Shown here piece by piece: positions 15,337-25,276 of a stretch of DNA of 64,000 nt. Each line of letters starts with the position of its first letter. The stretch's first letter is position 1. Below the pieces are notes generated by a model. The model had not been told where the DNA came from. It made no database searches and saw only the letters and a program-made list of their open reading frames with translations. Source of the stretch: Deltaproteobacteria bacterium. GTDB taxonomy: Bacteria; Desulfobacterota; Desulfuromonadia; Desulfuromonadales; Geopsychrobacteraceae. The stretch is taken from positions 98,465-162,464 of the forward strand of contig JAJRQI010000061.1 of NCBI GenBank assembly GCA_024280335.1. The letters run 5' to 3'. A program made the translations under genes and the position numbers.

Positions 15337-17199
15337 TTACCGGTTCTTTCTTGATCGGTGCCGCAGACGGCTGGACTTTGCGGCCTCGGTTCGATGCTCA
15401 TTTTTCGTTGCGCGAGCTGGTCGCTTCTCCAGCAGTTCAGCAGCAATTCCTTGCCGTCCGCACAAGCGCAAGGCTTCCAGAACATCCGCTTTCGATTCCG
15501 ATTTATGATAGAGCAGCAGCGCCTTCTGCAGGCGCTTCTCTTTGCTGGCCCGCGGCACGTGCAATGGTTCGCCGGTAAAGGGATCCTTGCCGGTGTGGTA
15601 GATGCAGGTCGACAGGCTGCCTGGAGTGGGGGTGAAATCCTGTACCTGCTCGACTTGCAGTTGGTGGTGTTTTAAGTAGAGAGCGACGTCGACCATGTCG
15701 GACAGTTCGCAGCCGGGATGGCCGCTGATCAGGTAGGGAACGATTGTCTGTCGCAGCCCCAACTGCCGGCTGCGCTGGCGGAATTTATCGAGAAAATCGC
15801 TGAACAGTTTTGCGCCCGGTTTACGCATTACATCGGTGACCCGGTCACTGGTTGACTCCGGAGCGACTTTCAATAATCCGCCGACGTGGTGTTGCAGCAG
15901 GTCATCGAAATACTGTTGCTGAAACTGCAGCAGGTCGTAACGGATGCCGGAGGCGACAAAGACATTTTTAACTCTATCCCGCTTACGAATTTTACCGAGC
16001 AGGCGCACGGCACGTTTGTCGTCGCTGCGCAGGTTTTTGCAGGGACGTGGGTAGAGACAGCTGTCGCGGCGGCAACTCTTTTCTGCCGCCGGGTTGCTGC
16101 AACCGAGCCCGTACATATTGGCGGTCGGCCCGCCGACATCGCTTAAGGTGCCGTGAAAACTATTTTCTGCGCTTAACCGATCGATCTCCTGCAGGATCGA
16201 CTGTTCCGAGCGGGACTGGATGGTCTTGCCCTGATGGTGGGTGATGGCGCAGAAGGCGCAGCCGCCGAAACAGCCGCGATGGCTGGTGATCGAGTTGCGG
16301 ATCTGTTCGAAGGCCGGGATTGTTTCTGTATAACTTGGGTGCGGTTGCCGGGTGAAGGGGAGGGCGTAGATCCGATCCAGTTCCGCCTCGCTCAGTGGCA
16401 GTGACGGTGGATTGACGACTAAGGTCCGGTTGCCGTAAGCCTGAATCAATGGTTTGCCAGACCAGGGGTTCTGCTGTTCACTGGCCAGTTTGAACATCCG
16501 GTTGTAGGCATCCAGGTTTTTACTGACTTCGGCAAAACTCGGCAGTTCGACGGCATTTTTCGGCTCAATATTGTCGAGCACCGCAGTGCCGCGAAGATCC
16601 TTGATTGCGCTGATCTCTTCCCCGGCAGCCAGCCGTCGGGCCAATTCCAGAATTGTATGTTCCGCCATCCCGTAGAGCAGCAGATCGGCTTTGCTGTCGA
16701 CCAGCACCGAGCGGCGTACCTTGTCGCTCCAGTAATCGTAGTGGGCCAGTCTGCGCAGGCTGGCTTCAATTCCGCCGATCACTGTCGGTAAGCCTTTGAA
16801 GGCTCCTTTAACTGCTGCGGTATAGGCGATCACTGCCCGGTTCGGGCGTTTTCCGGCAACATTCCCCGGCGTATAGGCATCATCTCTGCGGATTTTTTTT
16901 GCAGCTGTGTAGTGGTTGACCATCGAGTCCATCGCCCCGGCCTAGATTGCTGCAAACAGGCGCGGTCGGCCCATCACCTTGAACGCTTGCGGATTTTTCC
17001 AGTCGGGTTGGGCGAGGATGCCGACCCGGTAGCCTGCTGCTACAAGCAGGCGCGCGAGCAGCGAGCTGCCGAAGGCGGGGTGGTCGATGTAGGCATCGCC
17101 GCTGATGAACAGGACGTCCAGCTCTTCCCAGCCCCGGGTTTTCATCTCCTGTCGGTTGGTGGGGAGGCTGTTGTTCTGTACTGAAGATTCAGCGGCCAC
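15337..17199 (-). pseudogene. YgiQ-family radical SAM protein, interrupted by in-frame TAG
   Basis: Two adjacent readings make one YgiQ-family protein of about 620 codons. The N-terminal part (from a candidate GTG at 17199) has [20 protein letters not shown] and [20 protein letters not shown]. The rest starts MDSMVNHYTAAKKIRRDDAY and contains the radical-SAM cluster SHRGCFGGCAFCAITHHQGK. Between them, at 16942-16944, a TAG sits in the same frame, giving LFAAI-stop-AGAMDSMV where relatives read a small residue such as Ser. One base change (TCG to TAG) would do this; everything else is intact. So it is a very recent pseudogene, a suppressed stop, or a base-call error. Two-part translation is also possible, since an ATG follows nine bases later. 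Confidence 0.85.
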
Positions 17200-17380
17200 G
17201 ATCTGCCAGCAACCTTTTGAACGATCGGTCGTAACTGCGCTCAGCTTCGGGGGAGAAGAAGCAGGCGGTAAATTCACCCTTGCTGCGATGATAGGCGACA
17301 CATTGACAGCAGTTGCCGCGCCGACTGCAACTGCGATAGGTGCAGCGGCAGTTATCTTTGCCGGTTGCTGAGCATTCCAT
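17189..17380 (-). CDS. Small cysteine-rich protein, DUF6485-like
   Basis: A 63-residue protein with eight cysteines in pairs: [20 protein letters not shown], then [20 protein letters not shown]. This matches the pattern of small metal-binding DUF6485-type proteins (MEC...NCxCTYxxCxRxGxCCxCxxYHR). It probably binds iron-sulphur or zinc; its role is unknown. AAAGGA precedes the ATG. The stop codon overlaps the start of the YgiQ gene downstream, so the two appear co-translated. A longer alternative frame covering this region (17526 downward) is a shadow. Confidence 0.75.
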   Translation of the reverse strand: MECSATGKDNCRCTYRSCSRRGNCCQCVAYHRSKGEFTACFFSPEAERSYDRSFKRLLADRGR

Positions 17381-17554
17381 CGGTCGTTTCCTTTACAGAG
17401 TTGTGACGTTGATCTTACCCTGGGATCCATGACTTGATAGCACAGAATTGCAATCTTGTCATTCTGGGTCACCTTTTTGTTTGACTGTATCCACGGGGAA
17501 AGATTACAAATATAGTTCGAGTGCAACTGGCCCTGATTTTCCTAAGTCATCAAA

Positions 17555-18367
17555 ATGATACAGTTAGAAAATAAACGACAGAAGACCGTAAAAAATAAGC
17601 AGAAAAAGCCGAACGTCGGCAGTGGCTCCTCGGCAGATTCGATCGGTGTTGCTTCGACCTTTGATCGTTTGGAACTGAAGAATTTTTTTGTCAACTATCT
17701 GACCATCATGCTGGTCGTCGAAGGGTTGATCTTTTTCTTCTGCTTCGTTAATCATCTGGCGACGCAGAGCCCGGCATTCCCTTGGAAACCCTATTTGTTT
17801 GCCACATTTATCACGCCGATTGCCATCACTTTTGTTTTCGGTCTGATCATCCTGACCTTCAATAAATACTTTTTCAAGGGTGCGGTGAGTGAGGCTGCCG
17901 AAGGTGCCGCTTTCTATTCCGGCTTGAGTATGAATAAAGGGGATCGCCTGACGGCTTTTTTTCAGGTGGTTCACCGCTTGCCGTTTCTGCTCAGTTTATT
18001 GTTGTTGATTGCCGCAACGGCCGTTGCCTACAAGCTGGATGCTATCGCGCTTTACGCAGCCCAGGCCGGAGCGGCGACGGCTCAGTACCTGTTTTTTACC
18101 CTGATCGGTGTGATGCTGGTGGCCGCAATCGGTATCGGTGTCTGGATGATCCTCAGCTACCGTTTGCGACAGAACAAGCTGACCAGCAGCCATCAGTACC
18201 GGATGCAGCTGATGGACCAGTTCGGTATGCTGTTGCTGGATGACGGCACCATGCTGGATAAGGATGGCAAGGTGGTTTATCAGCAGGAGGGGAGTTTAAC
18301 CCTCGGCGTCGAGACTGCTGAAGAGATAGAACTGCTTGAAGAGCTCCGCCCGGTTAAAGAGGAGTAG
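17555..18367 (+). CDS. Four-span membrane protein of unknown function
   Basis: A 270-residue protein. A basic, soluble N-terminus of about 45 residues is followed by four hydrophobic segments near residues 48-66 (YLTIMLVVEGLIFFFCF), 82-103, 142-160 and 181-201, and a cytosolic acidic tail ending EEIELLEELRPVKEE. The tail carries DDGTMLDKDGKVVYQQEG, a short repeat-like loop. There is no recognised domain. No clear ribosome-binding site precedes the ATG at 17555. It is divergent from the ygiQ operon and its stop is two bases before the convergent ilvA gene. Confidence 0.7.
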   Translation: MIQLENKRQKTVKNKQKKPNVGSGSSADSIGVASTFDRLELKNFFVNYLTIMLVVEGLIFFFCFVNHLATQSPAFPWKPYLFATFITPIAITFVFGLIILTFNKYFFKGAVSEAAEGAAFYSGLSMNKGDRLTAFFQVVHRLPFLLSLLLLIAATAVAYKLDAIALYAAQAGAATAQYLFFTLIGVMLVAAIGIGVWMILSYRLRQNKLTSSHQYRMQLMDQFGMLLLDDGTMLDKDGKVVYQQEGSLTLGVETAEEIELLEELRPVKEE

Positions 18368-18368
18368 T

Positions 18369-19877
18369 TCAAAGAAACATCTGATAGGCCGGATCTGCCG
18401 ATTCTTCGACAAAACGGTAGCCCAGTTTGTCGAGAAATCTGCCCAGCGATGTTGCTTCTTCTGTGGGGATTTCCAGCCCGATCAGTACCCGCCCGTAGTC
18501 ACCCCCCTGATTTCGATAGTGAAACAGCGAAATATTCCAATCGGCACCCATGTCGGCCAGAAAACGGCTCAGGGCGCCAGGTCGCTCGGGAAACCAGAAG
18601 CGGTACAGACGTTCGCGGGTCGCTTGCGGAGAACGGCCGCCGATCATGTAGCGCAGGTGGGTTTTTGCCAGTTCGTTGTCGGTCAGATCGATATTCTGGT
18701 AGCCTTCGGCCGCCAATCGTGCTGAGAAGGCGTCTCGCTCTGTGCCGCTGTCGATCGATACCCCCATAAACAGTTGTGCCTGACGGCGATCGGCGAGCCG
18801 ATAGTTGAACTCGGTAATATTGGCGCCGTCAAGCACTTCGCTACAGAAATGGCGCAGAGCGCCCGGTTTCTCCGGGATGGTCACCGCAAACAGCGATTCT
18901 CGGCCTTCGCCGGTGAGGGTGCGTTCCGAAACGTAGCGCAGCCGTTCAAAATTCATGTTGGCACCGGAGTTGATCGCCACCAGCGTCTGACCGCTGAGGT
19001 TGTTCTGCCGTACGTATTGCCTGATGCCGGCCATCGCCAGCGCCCCGGCCGGTTCGACAATCGAGCGGGTGGCCTGATAGACCGACTTGATCGCCCCGCA
19101 CAGCTCATCGGTGTTGACCCGGACGATCTCATCGACATGCGCTCGGCAGAGGTCGAAGGTCAGTTTGCCGATTTTACGGACCGCAACGCCGTCGGCAAAA
19201 ATCCCCACCGACTCAAGAGTAATGCGTTTGTTTGCCGCCAGCGATTGATACATGGCATCGCTGTCGAGCGGCTCGACGCCGATCACCTTTACTTCGGGGC
19301 AGAGGGCTTTTAAGTAGCTGGCAATCCCGGCAATCAGGCCGCCGCCGCCGACCGGGACGAACACCGCATCGATCTTTCCGGCACTCTGTCGCAGCAGCTC
19401 ATCCGCCACCGTGCCCTGTCCGGCAATCACCAGCTCATCGTCAAACGGATGGATGTAGGTCATCCCGGTCTCTTCGGCCAGTGTTGTGCAGCGCTCGGCG
19501 GCTTCTGAGTAATTATCTCCGTGCAGAATAACTTCGGCACCCAACGCCTTGACCGCAGCAACCTTGATCTCCGGGGTGGTGGCAGGCATGACGATCAAGG
19601 CCCGCAGCTCCAGTCGTTGCGCGGAAAAAGCCACCCCTTGGGCATGATTGCCGGCAGAGGCGGTAATCACCCCGCAGGCTTTTTCCGGCTCGGACAGGTG
19701 GGCGATCTTGTTGTAAGCGCCGCGCAGTTTAAAGGAAAAAATCGGTTGCAGATCTTCCCGTTTTAACAGAATACGGTTGTTCAACTCGCGCGACAGGCCG
19801 GGGGCCTCTTCCAGCGGCGTCTCAATGGCGGCTTCGTAGACTTTGGAGGTAAGGATCTGGCGGATCAGCTTCTGCAT
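18369..19877 (-). CDS. ilvA: Threonine ammonia-lyase, biosynthetic
   Basis: A 502-residue PLP enzyme that deaminates threonine to 2-oxobutanoate, the first step towards isoleucine. The PLP lysine lies in FSFKLRGAYNKI (residue about 50), with the substrate loop SAGNHAQGVA and the phosphate-binding VPVGGGGLIAG. The last 170 residues hold two ACT-like domains (VTIPEKPGALRHFC and FPERPGALSRFL), the isoleucine/valine effector sites found in the biosynthetic, not the catabolic, enzyme. AAGGAG precedes the ATG by 7 nt. It stands alone. Confidence 0.96.
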   Translation of the reverse strand: MQKLIRQILTSKVYEAAIETPLEEAPGLSRELNNRILLKREDLQPIFSFKLRGAYNKIAHLSEPEKACGVITASAGNHAQGVAFSAQRLELRALIVMPATTPEIKVAAVKALGAEVILHGDNYSEAAERCTTLAEETGMTYIHPFDDELVIAGQGTVADELLRQSAGKIDAVFVPVGGGGLIAGIASYLKALCPEVKVIGVEPLDSDAMYQSLAANKRITLESVGIFADGVAVRKIGKLTFDLCRAHVDEIVRVNTDELCGAIKSVYQATRSIVEPAGALAMAGIRQYVRQNNLSGQTLVAINSGANMNFERLRYVSERTLTGEGRESLFAVTIPEKPGALRHFCSEVLDGANITEFNYRLADRRQAQLFMGVSIDSGTERDAFSARLAAEGYQNIDLTDNELAKTHLRYMIGGRSPQATRERLYRFWFPERPGALSRFLADMGADWNISLFHYRNQGGDYGRVLIGLEIPTEEATSLGRFLDKLGYRFVEESADPAYQMFL

Positions 19878-20140
19878 GGACGACTCCTTAAACGCAATGC
19901 GGATTGAATAACATATCTTATTGAATCTTTAAACAACACTGATCTGCTGGATGAAAAAAATAAAATACAACCGATTCGGTAATAGTTTATCCCTGGAACT
20001 GTATAATCCGAGGAAGTGACAATAGCGTTCCTCATGACTGTCGCTGGTTGAAGCGCAGGCACGCCGGAAAATGCACCTTCCACGGATCTTGAGTTCTTGC
20101 ACGGACTGACGGTGATGGGGCCAACACAGGGGAGAGTGCC

Positions 20141-20767
20141 ATGAAAAAATTGATCATCCTGTCGGCCGTGCTGATCGCGGGCGTTGCAGCTGTTGGGGCC
20201 CAAGCATCGACATATGTTCTGACCGGCTCCGACGCGAAGCTTCTCTATGGAAGTTTTCAGTATGCGTTGGAGAACAGCCCGACCCGGCAGGCGACCGGTT
20301 GGTCGAATGCCGCAACCGGCCTGACCGGCTTGACGATTCCGATCGCAACCTATCGCACCTCCGATTGGCAGAATTGTCGGGACTACTTCACCTCGTTGCA
20401 GATCGCCGGAATTAATCAGCAAGTTGTCGGCACCGCTTGCCGACAGCCTGAGGGCTACTGGAAAGTCATCAGTGAACAGCCGATCGGCACCCATCCCAAG
20501 AGGGTGCAAAACAGCAACGTCATTGCCGGACATCCTTCCTGTAGCTCCAAGAGGTCCGTTCAACCTCCGCTGGGGCAGGCAGCTGCCCCAATGTTCCCGC
20601 AGACAAAACGGCATTTACATGTAAATCCGCACAACAACATTCATGGCAATAAGTATCTGCACGGCAGGCCGCAGAACCACCAGGGGATGCCTCAGGCAAA
20701 GCCGAAAAAACAGCAGCTCCGTTATCCTTCAAAGCTGATTAAACTGGTTGACTATCACGGCGGATAG
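20141..20767 (+). CDS. Exported protein with a surface-antigen-like domain
   Basis: A 208-residue protein with a clear signal peptide (MKKLIILSAVLIAGVAAVGA, cleaved about residue 22). Residues 55-105, with WQNCRDYFTSLQIAGINQQV and GTACRQPEGYWKV, match the C-terminal module of 17-kDa surface-antigen-type proteins (CREY...GTACRQPDGxW). The tail from about 130 is low-complexity, rich in His, Asn, Pro and Lys, and may bind metal or envelope polymers. GGGGAG precedes the ATG. Function unknown; periplasmic or outer-membrane location is inferred. Confidence 0.75.
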   Translation: MKKLIILSAVLIAGVAAVGAQASTYVLTGSDAKLLYGSFQYALENSPTRQATGWSNAATGLTGLTIPIATYRTSDWQNCRDYFTSLQIAGINQQVVGTACRQPEGYWKVISEQPIGTHPKRVQNSNVIAGHPSCSSKRSVQPPLGQAAAPMFPQTKRHLHVNPHNNIHGNKYLHGRPQNHQGMPQAKPKKQQLRYPSKLIKLVDYHGG

Positions 20768-20791
20768 TGTCGGTGGGATGAAAAACAGGCT

Positions 20792-20823
20792 GACCGGAGC
20801 GGGGGAGATCCCTTGCTCCGGTC
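20792..20823 (-). terminator. Terminator of the DHOD-like gene
   Basis: GACCGGAGC and GCTCCGGTC pair perfectly; on the minus strand the stem is followed by AGCCTGTTTTT. It lies 30 nt beyond the stop codon of the gene at 20853. Confidence 0.7.
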
Positions 20824-20852
20824 GGCCGCTATGGTGGCTATTGTGACTGGCT

Positions 20853-21908
20853 CTATTCCATGCCGACGAATAGTTTGATGTATTGCAGTCGTTCGTAATC
20901 TTCTGGATTTTTGCTGCGGGCCTGGCTCAGTGCACCGCGGAAGTCACTGAGCTGATTGTGGCCGTGCCTGGTCATCCAGTCCTGGATCTGCTGCTGTATC
21001 TTGTCGATCTGCTCGAAGCCGTTGAGGAAGAGGGTTGAGCAGATCTGTACCACGGTGGCGCCAGCCAGCAAGGCTTTGATGGCGTCATGGCCATCATGAA
21101 TACCGGTGTTGCCAGCCAGATCGCAGCCGACCTTACCGGACAGCAGCGACAACCAGCGCAAGCTGTAGTGGTTTTCAGCCGGGGTGCTGTACGGCATGCC
21201 GTGGCACAGTTCCAGCTTGTCGATATCGATGTCAAAGCGGTAATAACGATTGAACAGCACCATCGCGTCAACGCCCTGCCAGGTTATTTTGCCCACCTCC
21301 TTGTTCTGGCCGAACCAGCCGACGCTGTAGGCGGGCGCTTCAGCACGATCGTGGCTGAGACGATCGGCAAAGTTGGCAAAAGAGGTGAAATTAGGCCCGA
21401 CCTTCATCGCCACCGGGATGCTTACTCTGGATTTCACCTCATGCAGAATACGGAAATATTCATCCACCACCGCCGGTCCTTCCTGCTTGGCGTGGGTCGG
21501 CATCAAGCCGATATTCAGTTCGATGGCATCGGCCCCGGCATGTTGCAGTTTCTTTGCGTAGTCAGCCCAGCGATCGCTGGAGATGCAGTTGAGGCTGGCA
21601 ATAATCGGTACCGCGACGGCAGCTTTGGCATCGCTGACCAGCTGCAGGTAATCTTGCGGCCCCAGTTCGATTCCGTAGCCCTGGATATAATCGTAAGCTT
21701 CGCCGCGGCCGGAATAATCAGCATACTGGTTCAGCTCGTCGGTTTCTGCGGTAATCTGCTCTTCAAACAGCGATTTCAGAATAATCGCTCCGGCTCCCGC
21801 CGCGGCGCATTTACGAACCCCTTCAAGGTTTCCCGTCAGGCTGCTGCTGGCAACAACGATCGGATTCTGTAAGGGGATTCCCATATAGGTGGTGGACAGG
21901 TCGGTCAT
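20853..21908 (-). CDS. Dihydroorotate dehydrogenase-like flavoprotein
   Basis: A 351-residue TIM-barrel protein of the PyrD-like FMN family. It has LQNPIVVASSSLTGNLEGVR at the N-terminus, GADAIELNIGLMPTH in the middle, and NTGIHDGHDAIKALLAGATV near the end, the FMN phosphate-binding region. It lacks the usual Cys/Ser catalytic loop in a recognisable form, and members of this subgroup are annotated only as DHOD-like; pyrimidine synthesis is not proven. I chose the ATG at 21908 because GGAG lies 7 nt before it; an ATG at 21920 is part of that site. Confidence 0.8.
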   Translation of the reverse strand: MTDLSTTYMGIPLQNPIVVASSSLTGNLEGVRKCAAAGAGAIILKSLFEEQITAETDELNQYADYSGRGEAYDYIQGYGIELGPQDYLQLVSDAKAAVAVPIIASLNCISSDRWADYAKKLQHAGADAIELNIGLMPTHAKQEGPAVVDEYFRILHEVKSRVSIPVAMKVGPNFTSFANFADRLSHDRAEAPAYSVGWFGQNKEVGKITWQGVDAMVLFNRYYRFDIDIDKLELCHGMPYSTPAENHYSLRWLSLLSGKVGCDLAGNTGIHDGHDAIKALLAGATVVQICSTLFLNGFEQIDKIQQQIQDWMTRHGHNQLSDFRGALSQARSKNPEDYERLQYIKLFVGME

Positions 21909-22000
21909 GTTCGTCTCCATAGAAATGATTCAGGCAACTCGTAGCGAATAAAATCGATTGTATCAGATATTAACGGTCGGCGAGAGTCGATTGTTCTATA

Positions 22001-22372
22001 ATGTCAGGCATGAAGAAACTTCACACCTTTCATCTTTGGGAACGCCCCCAGGCAGGGATGTTCAAGGAATTGCTGGCAAAGGAGGGGATCACCTGCCTGC
22101 TTCGCAATGAACAGCTTTCTACCGCACTTGGCGAAATCCCCTTCACCGAATGTTACCCGGAGCTCTGGGTTGTCGACGCGGAAACCTGGCCGCGGGCGAA
22201 AATGTTGCTTGATGGCTGGCTTAAGGTTGCCGATCCGGAAGCGGTCGACTGGACCTGCAGCGGTTGCGGCGAAACTTCAGCGGGAAATTTTACCAGCTGC
22301 TGGTCCTGCGGCCGGGATCACGATGGCGAGATGCTTAGCAATCAGGGGGGGAGATCTTCTGATTCAACCTGA
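22001..22372 (+). CDS. DUF2007-type protein with a zinc ribbon
   Basis: A 123-residue protein. The first 75 residues (KLHTFHLWERPQAGMFKELL ... YPELWVVDAETWPRAK) match the DUF2007 putative signal-transducing fold, a small alpha/beta domain. The C-terminus has CSGCGETSAGNFTSCWSCG, a four-cysteine zinc ribbon. A second ATG at 22010 (MKKLHTF) is an equally good start; neither has a strong ribosome-binding site. No partner is apparent. Family role unknown. Confidence 0.75.
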   Translation: MSGMKKLHTFHLWERPQAGMFKELLAKEGITCLLRNEQLSTALGEIPFTECYPELWVVDAETWPRAKMLLDGWLKVADPEAVDWTCSGCGETSAGNFTSCWSCGRDHDGEMLSNQGGRSSDST

Positions 22373-22633
22373 TACGGCTCCTGTGATGGTCAGCTATCCG
22401 GGCTTCGATGCCTACTTGGATGCTGAGGTCATTAAAAACTGGTGTGACAAGCTTGTCGTGAAACCCTGAACGGTTTTCTCTGCTCCTGACTTAAGCAATT
22501 GCCGAGCATTTTTTTTGCCGATGGTGCCGCTTTGCGCGGTCGGAAAATGGTGTTATGCTTCGCAGGTTGTTTGCGCCGACCGATCTCCCGTAAAATAAAT
22601 CCATACAACTATTCATTACGAAATAAAGACGCC

Positions 22634-25276
22634 ATGAAAATTGATAAAAAATCTCCCGAAACGATCCACCTGAAAGACTATAAAACTCCGGCCTACCTGG
22701 TCGAGCAGGTCGACTTGACCTTCCAGCTCGAACCCGCTGCGACCATCGTTCGTTCGCAACTGCAGCTCTACCGAAATCCGGATCGAAACGCTGTCGCCGA
22801 ACCTCTCTGGCTGGATGGTTGCGGGATGCAGCTGCTTGCTGTACAGCTGGATGGTCGTGCCTTGACCGCAGCGGATTACCTGCTGACCGAGGAAGGCCTG
22901 AGCATCGCCGGGGTGCCGAAAAAATTCAGCCTGCAGATTGAAACCCAGCTCGATCCGGCCGGGAACTCCTCGCTGGAAGGGCTCTACCAGTCGAGCGGCA
23001 ACTTCTGCACCCAATGCGAGGCGCACGGTTTTCGCAAAATTACCTACTATCCGGATCGCCCTGACGTGATGGCCCGTTTCAGTGTGCGGATCGAAGCGGA
23101 CCGACAGTACCCGGTATTGTTGAGTAACGGCAACCTGATCGCCAGCGGTGAGCTGCCGGAGGGTCGGCATTTTGCGCAGTGGCAAGATCCCTTCAGCAAG
23201 CCGAGCTACCTGTTTGCCCTGGTCGCCGGCGAGCTGGTCTGCCTGGAGGATCACTACACCACAACTTCCGGGCGTGAAGTGCTGCTGCAGATCTATGTCG
23301 AAGAGCGCAACCGGCACTACTGCGATCACGCGATGCTGTCGCTGAAAAGGTCGATGCAGTGGGATGAAGAGGTGTTCGGGCTGGAATACGATCTGGATCG
23401 CTACATGATCGTCGCCGTCGATGATTTCAATATGGGGGCGATGGAAAACAAGGGGCTCAACGTCTTCAATTCCAAATATGTGCTGGCCCACCCGGAAACC
23501 GCGACCGACAGTGACTATCTCGGCGTCGAGGGGGTGATCGGTCACGAGTATTTTCACAACTGGACCGGCAATCGGGTCACCTGCCGCGACTGGTTTCAAC
23601 TCAGCCTGAAAGAGGGCTTGACGGTTTTCCGCGACCAGCAGTTCTCTGCCGCGATGAATTCGGCGGCGGTCAAACGGATTGACGATGTCCGGATTCTGCG
23701 GCAGCACCAGTTCCCAGAAGATGGCGGCCCGATGGCCCACCCGGTCCGTCCGGCAGCCTATGTGGAGATCAATAATTTCTACACGGTGACGGTCTATAAC
23801 AAGGGCGCCGAACTGATCCGGATGCTGCAGACCTTGCTCGGCGAAGAACGGTTTGTCGCCGGGGTTCAGCTCTATCTGCAACGCCACGACGGTCAGGCGG
23901 TGACCTGTGATGATTTCGTCAAGGCGCTGGAGGATGCCGGGCAGATCGATCTGCGCCGCTTCAAGCGCTGGTATTCACAGGCCGGAACGCCGCAGGTGCA
24001 GATCCGCAGCGATTATGATGCTGACAAACAGACCTTGACCCTGAACATTCAGCAGAGTTGCTTGCCGACTCCGCAGCAGGCGGAGAAGGAACCCTTTCAC
24101 ATCCCTTTAGCGATCGGCTTGATCGCTGCCGACGGCAAGGATCTGCCCTTGCAACTGGCCGGGGAGTCAGCGGCCGGGGAGGGGACCCGGGTGTTGGAAC
24201 TGACCGAGGCGCAGCAGAGCTTTACCTTTGTCGGTGTGCCGCAGTCACCGGTGATCTCACCGCTGCGCGGTTTTTCCGCGCCGGTGCGCCTCGAATGTGA
24301 TTTCAGTGATGATGACCTGGCCTTTCGCATGGCCTGTGACAGCGATCCCTTTAATCGCTGGGAAGCGGGACAGAGTCTGGCACTGAAAGAGTTGTTGCGG
24401 ATGCTCGCCGATTACCGGCAGGGGCGATCGTCTGCCTTGACGCCCAAGTATGTGACCAGTTGGCGGCAGGCCCTCAATGATCGCAGTGCCGACCTGAGCC
24501 TGTTGGCGCAGTTGTTGACTCTGCCGAGTGAGCAGTATCTGGCCGATCAGTTGAGCGAGGTCGATCCTCAGGCGATCCGCGCGGTACGTGATCGTGCTCG
24601 CCGGCAACTCGGCAGTGAGTGTCAGGGGTTGCTGCTGGAGCGCTATGAAGAGTCAGCCGCAACGGCTGGTTATTCGCTCGATCCGGTTTCGGTCGGTCGC
24701 CGCAGTCTGCGTAATCTCTGTCTGGTGTTGTTGATGGGGCTGCATGAACAACCGATCACCGATCTTTGCCTGCAGCAGTACCGCCAGGCCGATAACATGA
24801 CCGATCGGCTCGGCGCATTTGCCGCTATCCTGGACAGTTCGGCCGATGAGCGGCAATCGATCATCGATGATTTTTTTACTCAGTGGCAGCAGCATCCGCT
24901 GGTGATCGACAAGTGGTTCAGCCTGCAGGCGCTGTCGCACCGCCCAGAGGTCTTTGCGGATGTTGAGCAGCTACTGCAACACCGCGCTTTTACACTGAAT
25001 AATCCGAATCGCGTCCGTTCCTTGCTCGGCGCCTTCAGTCAGAATCTGGCTGGCTTTCATCGGGCCGATGGAGCAGGCTACCGGTTGTTGATCGAGCAGA
25101 TTCTGCTGCTCGATCAGCGCAATCCCCAGGTCGCCGCCCGACTGGCCGGTCCGCTCAGTCGTTGGCAGCAGTTTGAGCCGCAGCGGCGGGCATTGCTGGA
25201 AGAGCAGCTTCAGCGTTTGCAACAGGCGGAGTTGTCGCGCGATCTGTTCGAAATCGTCAATAAGAGTTTGCAGTAA
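22634..25276 (+). CDS. pepN: Aminopeptidase N (M1 family)
   Basis: An 880-residue zinc aminopeptidase that removes N-terminal residues from cytosolic peptides. The exopeptidase motif GAMENKGLNVF is near residue 270 and the zinc site HEYFHNWTGNRVTCRDWFQL near 306, with the third ligand in SLKEGLTVFRDQ. Length and domain order match E. coli PepN (870 residues): N-terminal saddle, thermolysin-like core, immunoglobulin-like domain, long alpha-helical C-terminus. I started at the ATG 22634, which gives the family N-terminus; the longer frame from 22499 adds unrelated residues. The ribosome-binding site is weak. Confidence 0.96.
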   Translation: MKIDKKSPETIHLKDYKTPAYLVEQVDLTFQLEPAATIVRSQLQLYRNPDRNAVAEPLWLDGCGMQLLAVQLDGRALTAADYLLTEEGLSIAGVPKKFSLQIETQLDPAGNSSLEGLYQSSGNFCTQCEAHGFRKITYYPDRPDVMARFSVRIEADRQYPVLLSNGNLIASGELPEGRHFAQWQDPFSKPSYLFALVAGELVCLEDHYTTTSGREVLLQIYVEERNRHYCDHAMLSLKRSMQWDEEVFGLEYDLDRYMIVAVDDFNMGAMENKGLNVFNSKYVLAHPETATDSDYLGVEGVIGHEYFHNWTGNRVTCRDWFQLSLKEGLTVFRDQQFSAAMNSAAVKRIDDVRILRQHQFPEDGGPMAHPVRPAAYVEINNFYTVTVYNKGAELIRMLQTLLGEERFVAGVQLYLQRHDGQAVTCDDFVKALEDAGQIDLRRFKRWYSQAGTPQVQIRSDYDADKQTLTLNIQQSCLPTPQQAEKEPFHIPLAIGLIAADGKDLPLQLAGESAAGEGTRVLELTEAQQSFTFVGVPQSPVISPLRGFSAPVRLECDFSDDDLAFRMACDSDPFNRWEAGQSLALKELLRMLADYRQGRSSALTPKYVTSWRQALNDRSADLSLLAQLLTLPSEQYLADQLSEVDPQAIRAVRDRARRQLGSECQGLLLERYEESAATAGYSLDPVSVGRRSLRNLCLVLLMGLHEQPITDLCLQQYRQADNMTDRLGAFAAILDSSADERQSIIDDFFTQWQQHPLVIDKWFSLQALSHRPEVFADVEQLLQHRAFTLNNPNRVRSLLGAFSQNLAGFHRADGAGYRLLIEQILLLDQRNPQVAARLAGPLSRWQQFEPQRRALLEEQLQRLQQAELSRDLFEIVNKSLQ

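Noticed and set aside
16942..16944. Pyrrolysine at the ygiQ TAG
   Set aside because: No pyl genes are visible in the window and no stem-loop follows the codon; a point mutation is simpler. Kept only as a check in the finding.
17381..17526. A long N-terminal extension of the YgiQ reading up to 17526
   Set aside because: It runs antisense-like through the DUF6485 gene in another frame; the cysteine-rich 63-residue gene is the credible one.
19865..20614. A 249-codon minus-strand frame opposite the exported protein
   Set aside because: Composition is unlike a protein, it has no ribosome-binding site, and it covers the ilvA promoter region; the plus-strand gene has a signal peptide and good start.
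22382..22469. A short frame after the DUF2007 gene (from about ATG 22386 to 22469, 27 residues)
   Set aside because: The sequence looks somewhat protein-like (YPGFDAYLDAEVIKNW), but there is no ribosome-binding site and no recognised family; it may be the tail of a degraded gene.
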